Source: Rhodocyclaceae bacterium (GTDB lineage: Bacteria; Pseudomonadota; Gammaproteobacteria; Burkholderiales; Rhodocyclaceae). Taken from it: DNA of 38,774 bases. A program made the position numbers and the translations under genes. Below, one piece after another: positions 1 through 9,000 of this stretch (position 1 is the first letter of the stretch; every line of letters starts with the position of its first letter). The notes under the pieces were generated by a model. The model saw only the letters and a list, made by a program, of their open reading frames with translations. It was not told the origin of the DNA and made no database searches. The stretch covers positions 1 to 38,774 of the forward strand of contig JANJVS010000194.1 in the NCBI GenBank assembly GCA_024709955.1. Direction: 5' to 3'.

Positions 1-54
1 GAAGAACTTGAGGAACTTTTCGCGGATCTCCGCACAACTCATTGCGCTTTTCAT
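1..54 (-). CDS. alaS: Alanyl-tRNA synthetase, N-terminal 18 codons only (cut by window edge)
   Basis: Reading the minus strand from an ATG at 54, or an in-frame ATG at 42, gives MKSAMSCAEIREKFLKFF. The part after the second Met matches the conserved AlaRS N-terminus (AEIRxxFLxFF), which opens the catalytic domain that charges tRNA-Ala. The second ATG gives a start closer to the usual family length; neither has a strong ribosome binding site. The rest of the gene lies outside the window, so the call rests on about 14 residues, but the motif is characteristic. Confidence 0.72.
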   Translation of the reverse strand, partial: MKSAMSCAEIREKFLKFF

Positions 55-152
55 GGGGTGGCTCGGCAAGGCAATCGGAAACGGCGAATTCTACGCGAAG
101 CGGCGTGGAATCAGGCGATTGGCGCCGGTCGGCGCGCCGCGTCCCGGCGCCA

Positions 153-275
153 AAAAGTCGGCGCTGGCGCGACGGTGAGTGCACCGAATGCCAACCCCGG
201 CTTTCGTGGAGGCTGACCGGCGCCAGCCGGTCAAGCGCAGCGGCCGAAACAAAAGTCGGCGCTGGCGCGACGGTG
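153..275 (+). repeat. Composite intergenic repeat, copy A (25-bp direct repeats flanking a 73-bp core)
   Basis: Two identical 25-bp modules, 153-177 and 251-275, each starting AAAAGTCGGCGC and ending GACGGTG, flank a 73-bp core (178-250). The core contains a perfect 7-bp stem, GACCGGC/GCCGGTC, with a 4-nt loop at 215-232. An inverted copy lies at 14454-14600; its core has the same length with about 63 of 73 positions identical, and the stem is kept while the loop changes. No reading frame here looks like a gene. The element fills the gap between alaS and the LysR gene. Confidence 0.85.
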
Positions 276-282
276 GGCGCGC

Positions 283-1218
283 TCAGTCCGGCAGCTCGGC
301 GCCGGCGCGGGTCTGGCGCGCCTCGTCCAGCAGCCAGGCGACGAAGCGCTCCACCTCGGGCCGCGCGGCGCCGGGGGCGCGCATCAGGTAGTAGGCGCGG
401 GCGGCATGGCGCTGGGCCGTCGCCGCCAGCGGCACCAGCCGCCCGGCCGCCAGCGACTGCGCCACCAGCGGGCCGCGCCCCAGCGCGATGCCGCGGCCGT
501 CCTCGGCGGCGCGTATGAGTTGGTCGTACTGGTTGAACTGCAGCACCGCCTGGGGCCGCGCATCCGCCAGCCCGTTCGCCGCCAGCCAGGGCTCCCAGGA
601 GAACCAGGGAAAGCGCCGGCCGTCGTCGTAGGACAGCAGCGTCGCCGTGGCGAAGTCCGCGGCGCGCAGCGGCAGGCGCAGCCCGACCGCCACGGCCGGC
701 GCGGCGACGGGGAAGACGTTCTCCCCGAACAGATGCACGGCCCCCGCCGCCACGCTGCCGGGATCGTCGTAGCGCAGGGCGAGGTCGATGCCCTCGCGCT
801 CCAGGTCGACGAAGCGGTTGTCGGCGGAGATCAGCACGTCGAGGTCCGGCTCCAGCGCCTGGAAGGCGGCCAGGCGCGGCACCAGCCAGAGCGAGGCGAT
901 GCTGACGGCGGCGGTGATGGTGACGCGCGGGCGCCGGCGCGGCGCGCGCAGGCCGGCGCAGACCCCGGCGAGACGCTCGAAGCTTTCGCTCACCGCGCGG
1001 AACAGCAGCTCGCCCTCGGCGGTGAGCGCGAGCCGGCGCGTCTCGCGGCGGAACAGCTTCACGCCGAGCTGCTCCTCCAGCGTCTGGATCTGGCGGCTGA
1101 TGGCCGACTGGGTGAGGAAAAGCTCGGCGGCGGCGCGGGTGAAGCTCAGGTGGCGCGCGGCGGCCTCGAAGCCTTTCAAGGGGTCGAGGGAGGGCAGCTT
1201 GCGCAGGTCTTCATGCAT
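283..1218 (-). CDS. LysR-family transcriptional regulator (GcvA-like)
   Basis: This 311-residue protein has the usual LysR length. A winged helix-turn-helix spans about residues 10-70 (AARHLSFTRAAAELFLTQSA, then RQIQTLEEQLGVKLFRR), followed by a periplasmic-binding-fold effector domain (about 95-300) of the GcvA/AmpR type. It is divergent from the DUF2917-tautomerase-hydrolase genes, the normal geometry for a LysR protein controlling its neighbours. A TTCATG/CATGAA inverted repeat (1210-1234) overlaps its start codon and could serve in autoregulation; that is inference. The effector cannot be named from sequence. Confidence 0.93.
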   Translation of the reverse strand: MHEDLRKLPSLDPLKGFEAAARHLSFTRAAAELFLTQSAISRQIQTLEEQLGVKLFRRETRRLALTAEGELLFRAVSESFERLAGVCAGLRAPRRRPRVTITAAVSIASLWLVPRLAAFQALEPDLDVLISADNRFVDLEREGIDLALRYDDPGSVAAGAVHLFGENVFPVAAPAVAVGLRLPLRAADFATATLLSYDDGRRFPWFSWEPWLAANGLADARPQAVLQFNQYDQLIRAAEDGRGIALGRGPLVAQSLAAGRLVPLAATAQRHAARAYYLMRAPGAARPEVERFVAWLLDEARQTRAGAELPD

Positions 1219-1234
1219 GATTTTTTCTCATGAA
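1210..1234. promoter_or_regulatory. Inverted repeat at the LysR start, candidate operator
   Basis: TTCATG (1210-1215) and CATGAA (1229-1234) form a 6-bp inverted repeat with a 13-nt AT-rich spacer, spanning the LysR start codon (1216-1218) at the edge of the divergent intergenic region. Size and position suit a LysR-type autoregulatory site, but the arms are short. Confidence 0.35.
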
Positions 1235-1338
1235 TCAAATGCCGATTTCTCGTTTGTGCGCCACCTTTACAGGACATACAGTGCAGGCACGAAAGACGGA
1301 AATTCCATCAATGCAACCAACGCATGGAGGATAGGCAA

Positions 1339-1683
1339 ATGGCAAGCATCAGGCAAGAGACGCGCATCGAACTCGGCCGGCGCGAACTGCTGGCCCTGTG
1401 CGCCCCCGGGGCGCACAGCCTCGCCTGCGCGGCGGGCGAGCTCTGGATCACCTTCGACGGCAGCCGCGAGGACGCCATCCTGCGCGCCGGCGACCGGCTC
1501 GAAGTCGCCGACGGGCGCGGCATCGTGGTTTCCGCCCTGCGGCCGGCGACGCTGCTGCTCGCGCCCCATCGGCCGACGGGCGCCTGCCTGCTCGGCGCCG
1601 GGCGCGGCCTCTGGGCGGCCGCGCGGCGGCTGCGCTGGCGCTTCCCGGCTCTCTCTTCCCTCCCGTCCACTCAACTGCGCTAG
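1339..1683 (+). CDS. DUF2917-family protein
   Basis: The 114-residue product starts at the ATG at 1339, which has GGAGG (1326-1330) eight bases upstream; an earlier in-frame ATG at 1324 overlaps that ribosome binding site and is less likely. The sequence is a small beta-rich domain (GELWITFDGSREDAILRAGD, then RLEVADGRGIVVSA) typical of DUF2917, a cupin-like family of unknown function common beside GcvA-like LysR genes in betaproteobacteria. The tail is rich in Arg and Leu. It lies divergent from the LysR gene and upstream of a tautomerase-like gene on the same strand. Confidence 0.8.
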   Translation: MASIRQETRIELGRRELLALCAPGAHSLACAAGELWITFDGSREDAILRAGDRLEVADGRGIVVSALRPATLLLAPHRPTGACLLGAGRGLWAAARRLRWRFPALSSLPSTQLR

Positions 1684-1692
1684 GAAAAAATC

Positions 1693-2094
1693 ATGCCCTA
1701 CCTCGACATCCGCATCGCCGCGCCCTGTCTGCCGGAAACCGTGCGGAAGTTCGCCACGCGCCTCACCGACCTCACCGCCGACCTGCTCGCCAAGCGGCGC
1801 GAGCTGACCGCCGTGTCGCTGCAATGCGTCGCCCCCGGCCACTGGTACGTGGGCGGCGCCTCCCTCTCGGAGGTCGGCGGCACGAGCTTCTTCATCGAGG
1901 CGAACGTCACGGCCGGCAGCAACAATGCCGAGCAGAAGGAGGCCTTCGTCGCCGCCGCCTTCGCCGCCGCCGAGGACATCCTCGGCCAGCTCGACGCGGC
2001 GAGCTACGTCATCGTGCGCGAGGTGCCGGCGGACGCCTGGGGCTACCAGGGCAGGACGCAGGCCCGGCGCCAGGCTGAGAGGAGCGCGGCATGA
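1693..2094 (+). CDS. Tautomerase-superfamily protein (4-oxalocrotonate tautomerase-like)
   Basis: The protein begins MPYLDIRIAA, so Met removal leaves an N-terminal Pro, the general base of the tautomerase superfamily. At 133 residues it is about twice the length of a classic 4-oxalocrotonate tautomerase (about 62), closer to the fused-domain members such as malonate semialdehyde decarboxylase or cis-CaaD. The C-terminal VREVPADAWGYQG resembles the second conserved segment of such proteins. AGGA lies seven bases upstream of the start. The gene starts 9 bases after DUF2917 and its stop overlaps the following hydrolase start (ATGA at 2091). The substrate is unknown. Confidence 0.82.
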   Translation: MPYLDIRIAAPCLPETVRKFATRLTDLTADLLAKRRELTAVSLQCVAPGHWYVGGASLSEVGGTSFFIEANVTAGSNNAEQKEAFVAAAFAAAEDILGQLDAASYVIVREVPADAWGYQGRTQARRQAERSAA

Positions 2095-2633
2095 ACCCCG
2101 CCCTGCTGATCGTCGACATCCAGAACGACTATTTCGCCGACGGCGCCCTGCCCCTCGTCGGCAGCGCGGCGGCGGCGGCCCAGGCCGGCCGGCTGCTCGC
2201 GCATTTCCGCGCGCAAGGCTGGCCGGTCGTGCATGTGCGCCACGTGTCCTTGCGTCCCGACGCGGCCTACCTGCGGCCCGCCACGCCGGGCGCGGAAATC
2301 CATCCGGCGGTCGCGCCGCAGGCCGGCGAGCCGGTGATCCTCAAGCATTATCCGAACAGCTTCCGCGCCACGCCGCTGCTGGAGACGCTGCGCGCGCTGC
2401 CGGCCGAACGCCTGGTGGTCGCGGGCATGATGACGCACATGTGCATCGACACCAGCGTGCGCGCCGCGTCCGATCTCGGCTTCGCGTGCACGCTGGCGCA
2501 CGACGCCTGCGCGACGCGCGCGCTGCGCTTCGGCACGACGGAGGTGGCGGCGGAACAGGTGCAGGCGGCCTATCTCGCGGCCCTGCACGGCTTGTTCGCG
2601 ACGGTGCGCGCGACGGACGAGATCGTCGCCTGA
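2091..2633 (+). CDS. Isochorismatase-family cysteine hydrolase
   Basis: This 180-residue protein has the full family length and fold. The likely catalytic triad is Asp9 (LLIVDIQNDYF), Lys85 (VILKHYPNSF) and Cys118 (GMMTHMCIDTSVRAASDLGF), with the characteristic T-x-x-C-x-x-x-T segment. Family members hydrolyse amide or ether bonds in compounds such as nicotinamide, N-carbamoyl sarcosine or isochorismate; the exact substrate is not readable. The start overlaps the tautomerase stop by 4 bases, indicating translational coupling. Its stop codon directly abuts the stop of the convergent phosphodiesterase at 2634, with no intergenic base. Confidence 0.92.
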   Translation: MNPALLIVDIQNDYFADGALPLVGSAAAAAQAGRLLAHFRAQGWPVVHVRHVSLRPDAAYLRPATPGAEIHPAVAPQAGEPVILKHYPNSFRATPLLETLRALPAERLVVAGMMTHMCIDTSVRAASDLGFACTLAHDACATRALRFGTTEVAAEQVQAAYLAALHGLFATVRATDEIVA

Positions 2634-3323
2634 CTACATCTCCTCCGCCCGCCAGAGGTCGGGGCGGTCGGTGAACACGGCGGCGCAGCCGAGGGCGAAC
2701 AGGCGCTCCGCCTCGGCGCGGGTATTCACCGTGTAGCAGGCCCAGGGCAGGCCGGCGGCGGCCAGCCGCGCGGCGGCGGCCGGCGCGTGGCCGGCGTCGA
2801 GATGCACGGCGGCGGCGTCGAGGCGGGCGCAGACGACCTGCCAGTCCGCCGGCAAAGCCTCAAAAAGCATGGCGAAGGCGGCGTCGGGCAGCGCGCACCG
2901 TGCCGCCAGCGCCGACTTTTCGGAGAAGGAGGAAACCACGCCCTTGCCGTCCCAGTGGGCGGCGAGCCAGGCGCCGACGACGGCGCCGGTCTCTTCCTCG
3001 TGGCCGGCGGCGGGCTTGAGCTCGACGTTGGTCCACAGGCCGAGGCGGCGGCAGTCCGCCATGGCCTCGGCGAGCGTCGGCACCGCCGGATCGCCGGCGC
3101 GGATCGCGGCGAAGGCCAGTTCGGCGACGCGCCCCCGGCAGCGCGTGCTGCGGTCGAGGGTCTCGTCGTGCATGAGGATGGGCACGCGGTCGGCCGTCAG
3201 CATGACGTCGAACTCGACGGCGCGGCAGCCGAGCCGCGCGGCGGCTTCCAGGCCGGCGCGGGAGTTCTCCATCGCCAGCGCGCCGCCGCAGCGGTGGGCG
3301 ACGATGCGCGGGTAGCGGATCAA
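2634..3323 (-). CDS. Glycerophosphodiester phosphodiesterase (UgpQ/GlpQ type)
   Basis: The 229-residue cytoplasmic-type enzyme would cleave glycerophosphodiesters to glycerol-3-phosphate and an alcohol. Visible catalytic and metal residues are His10-Arg11 (IVAHRCGG), Glu37 and Asp39 (AVEFDV), His52 (ILMHDETLDRST) and Glu101 (NVELKP). No signal peptide is present. No ATG is available at the N-terminus; a TTG at 3323 overlaps the TGA of the upstream binding-protein gene (TTGA), fitting the coupling used elsewhere in this window. Residues 135-143 (EKSALAARC) are encoded by a copy of the dispersed 25-bp module (2896-2920). The sequence starts so close to the His-Arg motif that no longer start is needed. 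Confidence 0.88.
   Translation of the reverse strand: MIRYPRIVAHRCGGALAMENSRAGLEAAARLGCRAVEFDVMLTADRVPILMHDETLDRSTRCRGRVAELAFAAIRAGDPAVPTLAEAMADCRRLGLWTNVELKPAAGHEEETGAVVGAWLAAHWDGKGVVSSFSEKSALAARCALPDAAFAMLFEALPADWQVVCARLDAAAVHLDAGHAPAAAARLAAAGLPWACYTVNTRAEAERLFALGCAAVFTDRPDLWRAEEM
2896..2920 (-). repeat. 25-bp module inside the phosphodiesterase reading frame
   Basis: On the plus strand this reads CACCGT to GCCGACTTTT and matches the intergenic 25-bp module (153-177, reverse complement) at 23 of 25 positions. It is read in frame as Lys-Ser-Ala-Leu-Ala-Ala-Arg-Cys in the enzyme, between the Glu101 metal-site strand and the C-terminal part of the barrel. Confidence 0.7.
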
Positions 3324-4696
3324 CGCCTGGCCGTCTTGGCGACTTCCTGCGGCGCGAAGACCGGCGCGGCGCGCAGCACGGCGGTGTCGAGAGCCTCCTT
3401 GGCCGGCTTCTTGTCGCCCCAGACGAACTCGATCTCCTCGTTGAGGATGGCGCGGATGCGGCTGCGATCGTGGCCGTTGCCGTTCCTGGTGCGCGCGGAA
3501 TCGCGCTGGCTCATCGACAGGCGGCGCTCGGCGCGGTCGAGCAGCGCCGGATCGACGCCCGACTCGCGCAGCGCCTGCACGCCGGCGGGCGTCATCGGCA
3601 GGTAGCCGGTGGCGCGCACCCACTCGCCCTGCACCTCGGGCTTGAGCAGGAAGGCGACGAAGCGGGCGATCGCCTGCAGCTCGGGCTTCTTGTCGGCGGC
3701 GAGCACCCAGAGCGCGACGCCGTCGGGCAGCACGTTGACCGGCCGCGCGCCGTAGACGTCGTCGTAGTGGGGCAGCACGGCGACGCCGAGGGGGAAGTCC
3801 GGCTTTTCCCGCGCCAGCCGCGCGTAGAGGGCGGATTCGCCGGTCAGCATCGCGCATTCGCCGCTGGCGAAGCGCTCGTCGCCCTCGCGGCCGGGGCCGG
3901 AGTAGATGAAGTACTTGCTCTTGTACCAGCTCGTCAGCAGGGCGATGTGCTTGACGTTCACCATGTTGTTGAGGGCGAGCCGCTCCTGCCGGCCCTCCCT
4001 GGCCACCAGCGGCTCGCCGTGCTGGGACGCGACGTTCTCCACATGCACCCAGGCGAAGCGCGAGCTCGTCAGCGGGCACTTGAAGCCGGCGTCGCGCAGG
4101 GCGCCGGCGGTTTCCTGCAGCTCCCACCAGGTCTTGGGCGGATGGTTCGGGTCGAGCTTCGCCTTGGCGAAGGCCTCCTTGTTGTAGAACAGCACCGGCA
4201 GCGACAGCGCCATGGGCAGCGCCTGCATCTTGCCGGCGAGGTCGTCCACCGCGTCGACCATCTGCGGGTAGAACTGCTTGATGTCGAAGCGCTGCCGGCC
4301 GGCCTCCATCACCTGGTGCAGCGGGCGGAAGCGCGGCCGGGTGTCGAACAGCGTCGGGGCGTCGTCCTGGTCGAACAGCGCGAGCTGGGGCAGGCGCGCC
4401 TTGTCGGCCACGCCCTGGGCGTCCTCCAGCACGATGCGTCCGGCGCCGCTCTTGAGCTTGGCCTCCTCGTCGTTGAAGCGCAGCACCAGCGTTGCCAGCT
4501 TGTCGAGCGGCGCGCCGGAAAGGGCGTGGCGCAGCACGAGCTCCTGCGGCGGCTGCGGCGCGGGCGGCGTCTTGGCCGGCTTGGCGGCCTTGGCCGGTTT
4601 GGCGGGCTTGGCGGCCTTGACCGGCTCGGCGGCCACGGCGCCGGGCGGGCAGGCGAACAGAAGAGCGGCGAGGAGCGGAACGGGCAACAGTTTCAT
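3320..4696 (-). CDS. Extracellular solute-binding protein, UgpB-like (ABC family 1)
   Basis: This 458-residue periplasmic protein begins with a signal peptide (MKLLPVPLLAALLFAC to AVAA), followed by a Lys/Ala/Pro-rich linker (about residues 26-50) and a family 1 binding-protein fold. The segments FYNKEAFAKAKLDPNHPPKT and GECAMLTGESALYARLA are typical of UgpB proteins, which bind glycerol-3-phosphate or glycerophosphodiesters. The downstream glycerophosphodiester phosphodiesterase overlaps it by 4 bases, which supports that substrate class. No permease or ATPase genes (ugpA, ugpE, ugpC) lie nearby. The charged tail and long basic linker are unusual. Substrate assignment is inference from family and neighbour. 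Confidence 0.85.
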   Translation of the reverse strand: MKLLPVPLLAALLFACPPGAVAAEPVKAAKPAKPAKAAKPAKTPPAPQPPQELVLRHALSGAPLDKLATLVLRFNDEEAKLKSGAGRIVLEDAQGVADKARLPQLALFDQDDAPTLFDTRPRFRPLHQVMEAGRQRFDIKQFYPQMVDAVDDLAGKMQALPMALSLPVLFYNKEAFAKAKLDPNHPPKTWWELQETAGALRDAGFKCPLTSSRFAWVHVENVASQHGEPLVAREGRQERLALNNMVNVKHIALLTSWYKSKYFIYSGPGREGDERFASGECAMLTGESALYARLAREKPDFPLGVAVLPHYDDVYGARPVNVLPDGVALWVLAADKKPELQAIARFVAFLLKPEVQGEWVRATGYLPMTPAGVQALRESGVDPALLDRAERRLSMSQRDSARTRNGNGHDRSRIRAILNEEIEFVWGDKKPAKEALDTAVLRAAPVFAPQEVAKTARR

Positions 4697-4808
4697 GGGC
4701 CGGACCCTGGATGGCGAGGAGCGCCAGTGTATATCGAGAGCCCCTGCCCGCGTTGCGGGCCGGAGGCTTCTCCTTTACCCTACGGCTTCCGCCAGCCCGC
4801 CGCCCGCC

Positions 4809-5381
4809 ATGAACCGTCCGCAAGCCGTCGCCCTCGCCATCGCCGCCGCCAACCTGGCGCTGATGCTGCTGTTCCCGCCCCACGACTACCTGAGCTTGCA
4901 GCGCGGCAACGTGCCGACCTTCGACGGCTTCTACTTCGTCTTCGCCGGCCAGGCGAACCGTGTCATCAACGCCGACTTTCTCGCCCTCGAAGTCATCGTC
5001 GTGCTGATCAACGCCTGCATCGCCTGGCTGCTGCTGCGCGAGCGCCCGCTCGGCAAGGCCATGCCGGGCGGCAACCGCTACCAGCGCGGCGTGCTCTGGC
5101 TGGTGGCCCTCAACCTGATGCTGGTGGTGCTGTTCCCGCCCTTCCAGAACTACACGGCGATCACCCGCGCCGCCCTGCCGACCTTCGAGGGCTTCTATTT
5201 CATCTTCGCCGACAACTCGCAGCGCCAGCTCGTCGCCGCCATCCTCTACCTGGAAGTGGCGCTGGTGCTGGCGAACGGCGCGATCCTCTGGCTGCTGTTC
5301 AAGGGCCAGGGCGCCGCCAGGCTCTCGGCCGCCGAGCTGCGCGCCCTGGCCGGGCAGGTGCGCGACGCCCAACGGAAATAA
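4809..5381 (+). CDS. Small membrane protein with an internal duplication
   Basis: This 190-residue protein has about four hydrophobic segments and no recognised enzymatic motif. Its two halves are related. Residues around 17-80 contain LMLLFPPHDY, PTFDGFYFVFAG and LEVIVVLINACIAWLLL; residues around 105-165 contain LMLVVLFPPFQNY, PTFEGFYFIFAD and LEVALVLANGAILWLLF. The repeated FPP and PTF(D/E)GFYF(V/I)FA blocks sit in the loop after the first helix of each half. It is divergent from the UgpB-like gene with about 110 bases between. The function is unknown. Confidence 0.8.
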   Translation: MNRPQAVALAIAAANLALMLLFPPHDYLSLQRGNVPTFDGFYFVFAGQANRVINADFLALEVIVVLINACIAWLLLRERPLGKAMPGGNRYQRGVLWLVALNLMLVVLFPPFQNYTAITRAALPTFEGFYFIFADNSQRQLVAAILYLEVALVLANGAILWLLFKGQGAARLSAAELRALAGQVRDAQRK

Positions 5382-5450
5382 AGATTCCGGCGCCATTGCC
5401 GTAAACTCCGCAGAGCGCTGCCTGTCCGCCCGTCCCGCCACCACCGCCCC

Positions 5451-5894
5451 ATGCGAAAAGCCGCCCGAACCCTCATCCTCGCCCCGCTCTGCGGGCTCCT
5501 GCTCGGCTGCGACCAGCTCGGCCTGGAAACGCCCGCCCAGGCCGCCGCCGCCAAGGAGGCGGAAGGCCGCGCCATCGGCGGCGCCTGCCGCCACAGCGGC
5601 CGCGCGCTGGAGGACTGCTACACCCTGAACCCGAAGGCGCAGAAGGCCGCGGTGTTCACCGGCTGGCGCGACATGGACGCCTACATGCGCGAGAACAACA
5701 TCGAGATCGTGGCGCCGACCGTGCCGCGTCCCGACCCGCTGGCGAAGAAGAAAAAGCCCGCCGAGGGCGAGCCCGCGGCGGCCGAGGCCAAGGGCGAAGC
5801 CAAGGCCGAGGAGGCGCCGGCGAAGAAGGAAGCCGCCGCCCAATCCCGGGCGGACACGCCGCCCCTGCCCGCCGGCAAGGGGAAAATGGCCTGA
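5451..5894 (+). CDS. Hypothetical lipoprotein
   Basis: This 147-residue product has a lipoprotein signal: positively charged N-terminus, hydrophobic stretch and lipobox LLGC with Cys20. The mature part starts with a short region containing two further Cys (GGACRHSGRALEDCYTLN, perhaps a disulfide) and a GWRDMDAYMRENNIE segment. It ends in a low-complexity Lys/Ala/Glu/Pro tail of about 60 residues, suggesting a periplasmic spacer anchored in a membrane. I recognise no domain. The gene stands alone, 69 bases after the duplicated membrane protein gene and upstream of the large c-di-GMP sensor. Confidence 0.75.
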   Translation: MRKAARTLILAPLCGLLLGCDQLGLETPAQAAAAKEAEGRAIGGACRHSGRALEDCYTLNPKAQKAAVFTGWRDMDAYMRENNIEIVAPTVPRPDPLAKKKKPAEGEPAAAEAKGEAKAEEAPAKKEAAAQSRADTPPLPAGKGKMA

Positions 5895-6050
5895 CGGCCA
5901 TCCGCGGGTTTCCGCTCCGGGCCCGCTCCCGCAGGAACCGGCACCGCCGGATTCCTGCCGGGGAATTGATTCCAGTCAATGACCATCTATTACCAAAGAC
6001 TGGATAGTGGATGGCATTCCGGCCCGCGTGCCGGCCATGCCCACGCCGCG

Positions 6051-9000
6051 ATGAAACCCAGCGTCCTTTTGTTCCGACTGCGTACCGGCATGCGGCTGCT
6101 GGCCGGCGGGCTCGCGCTGGCGGCGTGCCCGCCCGCGCTTGCGGCGGCGCCGACGCAAATCGACATCGGCGTGCTGACCATCCGCTCCGCGGAACAGACG
6201 CTCGCCGCCTGGCAGCCGACCGCGGACTATCTCTCGCGCACCGTGCCGGGCCACCGCTTCCGCTTCGTGCCGCTGGAAATGCACGAGCTCAACGAGGCGA
6301 CGGCGCAGGGCAGGTTCGAATTCATCCTGACCAATCCATCCCACTACGTCTTCCTCGAAGCCGAATACCGCGTCAATCGCATCGCCACCCTGGTCAACGC
6401 CTGGAACCTGCGCCCGCTCAAGGAGTTCGGCGGCGTCGTCATCGTGCGCGCCGACCGCCGGGATCTGCGCGAACTGGCCGACCTCAAGGACCAGCGCGTC
6501 GCCGCCGTCGGCCAGCAGTGGCTCGGCGCCTATCAGTCCCAGGCCGGCGAACTGCTCGCGCGCGGCATCGACCCGGCCGCCGACCTGCGGATCCATTTCA
6601 CCGGCGAGCCGCAGGACCTGGCGGTGCTTGAGGTGCTGGAAGGCCGCGCCGACGCCGGCTTCGTGCGCAGCGGCCTGATCGAGCACATGCACCAGGAGGG
6701 GCGCATCGACCGCGACGCCCTGCGCGTGCTGAACCCGCGCCAGCAGCACGAGTATCCGCACGCGCTGACGACCGCGCTCTATCCGGAATGGCCCTTCGCC
6801 ATGGCCCAGCGCACCTCGATGACGCTGGCCAAGCAGGTCGCCGTCGCCCTGCTCGAAATGCCGCAGGGCAGCGACGCCGCCTTGCGCGGCGACTACCACG
6901 GCTGGGCGATTCCCGCCGACTACCAGGCGGTGCGCGACCTGATGCGCCTGCTGCGCGAACCACCCTACGACAGCCCGCCGGAGCTTTCCTGGCGCGAGTT
7001 CGTCAGCCGCCACCAGCTGGCGATCATCGCCGGCCTGTTCGCCGCCCTGGCGCTCGCGCTGCTGCTGGCCGCGCGCTTTCGCGCCCTCAATCGCACCATC
7101 GGCCGGCAAATGATCGAAGCCAGGCGCCAGGCCGACGAGCTGGCGGCGGAGAACCACGCGCGCCGCCAGGCGGAAACCAGGCTGCGCCTGGCCGCCAGCG
7201 TCTTCGAGCATTCCCACGACGGCATACTGATCACCGGCCCGGACAACCGGATCCTGGAGGTGAACGACGCCTTCAGCGAGATCACCGGCTACAGTCGCGC
7301 GGAGGCGATCGGCAAGGACCCGAGCATCCTCAAGTCCGGCCGGCAGAGCGCGGCCTTCTACCACGAGCTCTGGCAGTCGATCGTCGAGACCGGCCACTGG
7401 CGCGGCGAGATCTGGAACCGCCGCAAGAACGGCGAGTTCTTCGTCGAGATGCTCGAAATCGCCGCCGTGCGCGATCCCGCCGGCCAGCTCACCCACCACG
7501 TCGCGGTGTTCAACGACGTCACCAGCCTGCGCCACAGCCAGGAGCGCCTCGAACACATGGCGCACTACGACCCGCTCACGCAACTGCCCAACCGCGCCCT
7601 GCTCTCCGACCGCCTGCACCAGAGCGTCGCCCTGGCCCAGCGCGGCGGCAACCTGCTCGCGGTCTGCTTCCTCGATCTCGACTGCTTCAAGCCGATCAAC
7701 GACGAGCACGGCCACGAGGTCGGCGACCTGCTGCTGATCGGCGTCGCGCGGCGCCTGGAGATCGTCCTGCGCGAGGTGGACACCGTGGCCCGCCTCGGCG
7801 GCGACGAATTCGTCCTGCTGCTCACCGACCTCGCCGACATGGACGAGCTCGAAACGATCCTCGAACGCATCATGGACGTGCTGGAACAGCCCTTCGACAT
7901 CGAGGAGCACCGGCTGCAGGTTTCGGCGAGCATCGGCATCACCATCTATCCGCTCGACGAGGCCGATCCGGAATCGCTGCTGCGCCACGCCGACCAGGCG
8001 ATGTACCAGGCCAAGCGCGCCGGCCGCAGCCGCTACAGCCTGTTCGACGCCGGCCAGGACCGCGAGGCGCAGTCGCGCCAGAACGACATGGAGCGCCTGC
8101 GCCAGGCGCTCGCGGCCGACGAATTCGTCCTCCACTACCAGCCCAAGGTGGACATGCGCCAGGGCCGCGTGACCGGCTGCGAGGCGCTGATCCGCTGGCA
8201 GCATCCGCTGCGCGGCCTGGTGCTGCCGGGGGAATTCCTGCCCCTCGTCGAACAGACGGAATTCATCGCCGAGATCGACGACTGGGTGATCCGCGCGGCG
8301 CTGCGCCAGATCGGGCGCTGGCTCGACGCCGGCCTGCGCATGTCGGTGAGCGTCAACGTCTCGGCGCGCAAGCTGCAGTCCTTCGGCTTCGCCGACTCGC
8401 TGCGCCGGCTGCTGGAAAAGCACCCCGAGGTGCCGCCCGAACTGCTCGAATTCGAGATCCTCGAATCCGCCGCCCTGAGCAACATCGACGGCGTGCGCGA
8501 GACCATCCGCAAGTGCCAGGAACTCGGCATCGGCTTCTCCCTCGACGACTTCGGCACCGGCTATTCCTCGCTCTCCTACCTCAAGCGCCTGCCGGTGAAC
8601 ACCATCAAGATCGACCAGTCCTTCGTGCGCGACCTGCTCGACAACCCGGAGGATCTCGCCATCGTCGAGGGCATCGTCGGCCTCTCCCAGGTGTTCCGCC
8701 GCCGCCTGGTCGGCGAGGGCGTCGAATCGGCCGAGCACGGCATCATGCTGCTGCGCCTCGGCTGCGACGTGGCGCAGGGCTATGGCATCGCCCGGCCGAT
8801 GCCGGCGGCCGACGTGATCCACTGGACGCGCCACTACCAGCCCGACCCGCAATGGCAGGCCTGGGCCGACAAGACCTGGAACCTCGCCGACTTTCCCCTG
8901 CTCATCGCCCAGAGCGACCATCTCAAGTGGGTGAAGACGGTGACGCGCATCGTCGAGAGCGGCGTGCGTCCCGGTTCCGCCGACCGCATCGCCGACCACC

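Noticed and set aside
153-275. A two-repeat CRISPR array
   Set aside because: The two 25-bp repeats flank a 73-bp unit, and that unit itself recurs at 14479-14551; spacers would be unique and about 30-40 bp. No cas genes are present.
4958-4982. A further copy of the module in the duplicated membrane protein (AACCGTGTCATC to GCCGACTTTC)
   Set aside because: Only 19 of 25 positions match and the residues fit the protein's own context; too weak to separate from chance.
2634-5843. A single 1069-codon open frame on the minus strand
   Set aside because: Only its last 229 codons (the phosphodiesterase) look like a protein; the rest is the out-of-frame shadow of the UgpB-like gene and of genes on the other strand, favoured by high GC.
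5979-6050. N-terminal 24-codon extension of the PhnD-like sensor
   Set aside because: It would place polar residues before the signal peptide, and there is no good ribosome binding site; the ATG at 6051 fits the signal better, though this is not certain.
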